8,357 bases of DNA, from contig CAJJQT010000070.1 in NCBI GenBank assembly GCA_905193995.1, positions 1 through 8,357 on the forward strand, in the 5' to 3' direction. Source of the DNA: an uncultured Porphyromonadaceae bacterium. Lineage in GTDB: Bacteria > Bacteroidota > Bacteroidia > Bacteroidales > Muribaculaceae. Numbering within the stretch: position 1 is the first letter of the stretch; each line of letters opens with the position of its first letter. Under the pieces are notes generated by a model, which made no database searches, had not been told where the DNA came from, and saw only the letters and a program-made list of their open reading frames with translations. This document shows, one piece after another, positions 6,557 to 8,357 of this stretch. The position numbers and the translations under genes are program-made.

Positions 6557-8095
6557 TCAGGGATGCATGCGCGGCGCCGTCGGCGGGTTGATCTTCTTCT
6601 TGCGCCCGTGGCCCTTGCGCAGGTAGTCGAGCACATCGTCGTACACCACCGTCGGACTCTCGGCCACGAGCCGGTGGTTCCGCATCGTCGACATGTAGTC
6701 GCCGCCGTTGGCTATGTAGTCGATTGTCGCCACGCGGTAGGTCCGCTCGGGGTCGATCGGCTTGCCGTTGAGTGTCGCTGAGGTCACGTAGGCGTCTTTC
6801 TTCGACAGCTCTTCGGTGCCCGGCACGTACACTATCTCCACGCCGTCGCTCACGCCGTTGCCGTCCACCGCCGCCATCACGTTGAAGGCATCCATCAGGT
6901 CCTTGCCCTTGATGTCGATGACCTGCACGCGGTTGTTGAACGGCATCATCGTGATGATCTGGCCCTCGTTCACCGTTCCCTTCGGCAGCCCGCGGCGCAG
7001 GCCGCCTTTGTTGAGGATGGCGAAGTCCACGCTGTCGGCCAGCTGCCGCCCGCGGTCAAGCACCACGTCGGTGGCCCAGTTGAGCAGCGCCGCCGACTCC
7101 TGCGGCAGCTCCGCCGCGGTCTTGCCCACCGGCACGCGCGTCATCAGCGAATCCACGCCGGCGCGGTACGGAGCCGTGATCTCGAAGAATTCCTCCGGTA
7201 CTGCCGCGTCCAGGCGGCTGTTCACCGGGATTACGCGGTACGTCGGCCTGAGCGTTTCCAGGTCGACGGTGATCTCGCCGACGTTCTTGCCGGCCTTGCC
7301 CACCTGCGTCACCAGCACGTCCTTGCCCGCGGCGTTAGGCACCAGATACTGGTACTTGTCGGTCGCCGGGTCGATCAGGTCGTGCGAGTGGCCGCCGATG
7401 ATTATGTCGATGTTGTCCGACGAGCGCGCCAGCAGCAGGTCGCCCGGAGGCGTCGCCGGATTGTAGCCTATGTGGGTGATGGCCACCACCAGGTCGCAGT
7501 GCTCGATGTTGCGCAGCCACCACGCCGAGGCGTTGGCGGCCTCGATCGCGTCGAGATACTCCACACCGTCGTAGTTGCCCTCGGCTATCATGCCCTCGGG
7601 CCGCAGGTTGATGGCGATGAAGCCTATGCGGCGCCCGTCGATCTCCTTTATCGCATATTTCTCGAACATATCGCCTAAGGGCGAGGCCGCCAGGTCGTAG
7701 TTCGTGGCCAGGAAGTCGGCGTCGGCCTTCGACAGCACGGCCGCCAGCGAGTCGACGCCGTTGTCGAATTCGTGGTTGCCCAGGATGCGCAGGTCGTAGT
7801 CCATCGAGTTCATCAGCTTCTGCTCCACTTCGCCGCCGTACAGGTTGAAGTACAGAGTGCCCTGCACGGCGTCGCCTGCGTCGATCAGCAGCACATTGTC
7901 GGCCGCGCCGCGCACGCTGTCGATCAGCGCCATGCGCCGGCCCGCGCCGCCGAGATTGTCGCGGTCGTCGGGGTCGATCTGCGAGTGCGTGTCGTTCGTG
8001 TGCAGGATCACCAGGTTTTCCGCCCCGGCAAGCGCCGGCAGGGCCATTGCGGCGGCCAGCATTGCCGCTTTCACTGTCATCGATGCTGTCTTCAT
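6557..8095 (-). CDS. Secreted bifunctional metallophosphatase / 5'-nucleotidase (UshA-like)
   Basis: A 512-residue exported protein of the UshA/5'-nucleotidase family, which removes phosphate from extracellular or periplasmic nucleotides and often cleaves UDP-sugars. Residues 1-25 are a signal peptide (ALAGA, then ENLVILHTND). Residues about 26-290 are the calcineurin-like metallophosphatase domain with all dimetal ligands: D35 and H37 (NDTH), D75 (DAGD), N107-H108-E (GNHEFD), H208 (THIG), and H236 and H238 (GGHSH). Residues about 320-490 are the 5'-nucleotidase C-terminal substrate domain, with N362-K-G-G and R367, PFNN (385-388) and NGGDY (463-467), which match base- and ribose-binding segments of UshA. 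The tail is basic (GRKKK). The ATG at 8095 gives a proper signal peptide. No lipobox cysteine is present, so it is probably soluble periplasmic. It is the first gene of the probable three-gene operon. The exact substrate within the family cannot be fixed from sequence. Confidence 0.94.
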   Translation of the reverse strand: MKTASMTVKAAMLAAAMALPALAGAENLVILHTNDTHSQIDPDDRDNLGGAGRRMALIDSVRGAADNVLLIDAGDAVQGTLYFNLYGGEVEQKLMNSMDYDLRILGNHEFDNGVDSLAAVLSKADADFLATNYDLAASPLGDMFEKYAIKEIDGRRIGFIAINLRPEGMIAEGNYDGVEYLDAIEAANASAWWLRNIEHCDLVVAITHIGYNPATPPGDLLLARSSDNIDIIIGGHSHDLIDPATDKYQYLVPNAAGKDVLVTQVGKAGKNVGEITVDLETLRPTYRVIPVNSRLDAAVPEEFFEITAPYRAGVDSLMTRVPVGKTAAELPQESAALLNWATDVVLDRGRQLADSVDFAILNKGGLRRGLPKGTVNEGQIITMMPFNNRVQVIDIKGKDLMDAFNVMAAVDGNGVSDGVEIVYVPGTEELSKKDAYVTSATLNGKPIDPERTYRVATIDYIANGGDYMSTMRNHRLVAESPTVVYDDVLDYLRKGHGRKKKINPPTAPRMHP

Positions 8096-8112
8096 CTCGT
8101 AACTCGGTTTAT

Positions 8113-8133
8113 AAGCCGCGCCGCGCGCCGCTT
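8113..8133 (-). promoter_or_regulatory. GC-rich hairpin in the presumed 5' leader of the nucleotidase operon
   Basis: The 21 bases form two 4-bp stem halves: AAGC (8113-8116) with GCTT (8130-8133), and GCGC (8118-8121) with GCGC (8125-8128), separated by one mismatch (8117/8129) and closing a 3-nt loop. It lies 17 nt before the ATG at 8095, so in mRNA it would be close to the ribosome-binding region. A role in translation control is inference. Confidence 0.4.
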
Positions 8134-8151
8134 TGAGGTTGATATTATCTG

Positions 8152-8159
8152 CGAAGATA
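8152..8159 (-). promoter_or_regulatory. Possible -7 element for the nucleotidase operon
   Basis: On the minus strand TATCTTCG is one base away from TAnnTTTG and lies 57 bp before the ATG at 8095. No clear -33 TTTG is found 19-21 bp upstream, so this is weaker than the other promoters in the window and may need an activator. Confidence 0.4.
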
Positions 8160-8241
8160 CGAAATTATTTTCATTTACAGCCGCCGCAGCCCGCATTTTT
8201 GTGCTTTTGCAGTCATTCGCGAAAAATAATTCCGAAAAAAT

Positions 8242-8272
8242 TTTGCAGTTTTCAAAAAAGACCGTAACTTTG
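8242..8272 (+). promoter_or_regulatory. Bacteroidetes-type promoter for tRNA-Arg
   Basis: TTTG at 8242-8245 and TAACTTTG at 8265-8272 with a 19-bp spacer match the consensus exactly. Transcription would start near 8279, leaving a leader of about 17 nt to be trimmed by RNase P before the tRNA begins at 8296. Confidence 0.7.
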
Positions 8273-8295
8273 CAACCGCAAAAGCAAAGAATCCC

Positions 8296-8357
8296 GGCTC
8301 GCTAGCTCAACTGAATAGAGCATCTGACTACGGATCAGAAGGTTACAGGTTTGAATC
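8296..8357 (+). tRNA. tRNA-Arg (ACG), 5' portion, cut by right edge
   Basis: The first 62 nt of a tRNA are present. They show the 5' acceptor strand GGCTCGC (8296-8302), T8-A9, and D stem GCTC/GAGC (8305-8308 with 8318-8321). The anticodon stem is TCTGA/TCAGA (8323-8327 with 8335-8339) around loop CTACGGA, followed by the variable loop AGGTT, the 5' side of the T stem ACAGG and T loop TTTGAAT. The anticodon ACG (8330-8332) means arginine; A34 would be converted to inosine by TadA to read CGU, CGC and CGA. The 3' T stem, acceptor strand and CCA region lie outside the window, so acceptor pairing cannot be checked. Its dedicated promoter is just upstream, divergent from the nucleotidase operon. 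Confidence 0.93.

Noticed and set aside
5616..7680. CTTAGGC words resembling the yeast Ty1 +1 frameshift heptamer
   Set aside because: Two of the CCTTAGG sites contain CTTAGGC, but the reading phase is xCC TTA GGx rather than CTT AGG C, and both frames continue normally through conserved protein, so no programmed frameshift is indicated.
8296..8357. tRNA as an attachment site for an integrated element
   Set aside because: The 3' end of the tRNA lies outside the window, and no integrase or repeated tRNA fragment is seen in the available sequence.

Overview
The window looks like chromosomal DNA of a fairly GC-rich member of the Bacteroidales. The gut family Muribaculaceae is my best guess, from content and composition only. 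Three genes or gene groups are preceded by a good match to the Bacteroidetes promoter (TTG or TTTG, 19-20 bp, then TAnnTTTG), strong Shine-Dalgarno sites are absent, and the gene set is typical of the order: OxyR/iron-type ferritin, NhaC antiporter, a GH3-serine hydrolase fusion and a UshA-like nucleotidase.

Layout. (1) Positions 1-158 hold the first 52 codons of an unrecognised gene on the minus strand. (2) Positions 159-394 are a divergent promoter region. (3) A 173-residue ferritin (395-916, plus) ends in a clear rho-independent terminator. (4) Positions 997-1131 hold an 8-bp inverted repeat and the promoter of an NhaC-type Na+/H+ antiporter (1132-2577, plus, TTG start). (5) Three minus-strand genes follow, read from right to left: a secreted metallophosphatase/5'-nucleotidase (8095-6557), a secreted GH3 beta-N-acetylglucosaminidase fused to a serine beta-lactamase-like domain (6511-3551), and a PAP2 phosphatase with an apparent C-terminal outer-membrane beta-barrel (3508-2558). 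The gaps are 45 and 42 bp, so they are probably one operon. Its last gene overlaps the 3' end of nhaC by 20 bp, tail to tail. (6) Positions 8096-8295 are a second divergent control region, leading to the first 62 nt of a tRNA-Arg(ACG) that runs off the right edge.

How the genes may work together. Ferritin and NhaC each have their own promoter and are stand-alone iron-storage and ion-homeostasis genes. The three minus-strand genes all encode exported hydrolases acting on phosphate esters or cell-wall amino sugars. A periplasmic salvage or envelope-remodelling role is a reasonable inference, not something the sequence proves.

I see no CRISPR array, insertion sequence, integrase, phage gene or toxin-antitoxin pair. 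The most unusual items are the PAP2-barrel architecture, the altered catalytic motif in the beta-lactamase-like half of the GH3 fusion, and a codon-context oddity: all four TTA leucine codons in the nucleotidase and GH3 genes lie in the same heptamer, CCTTAGG.
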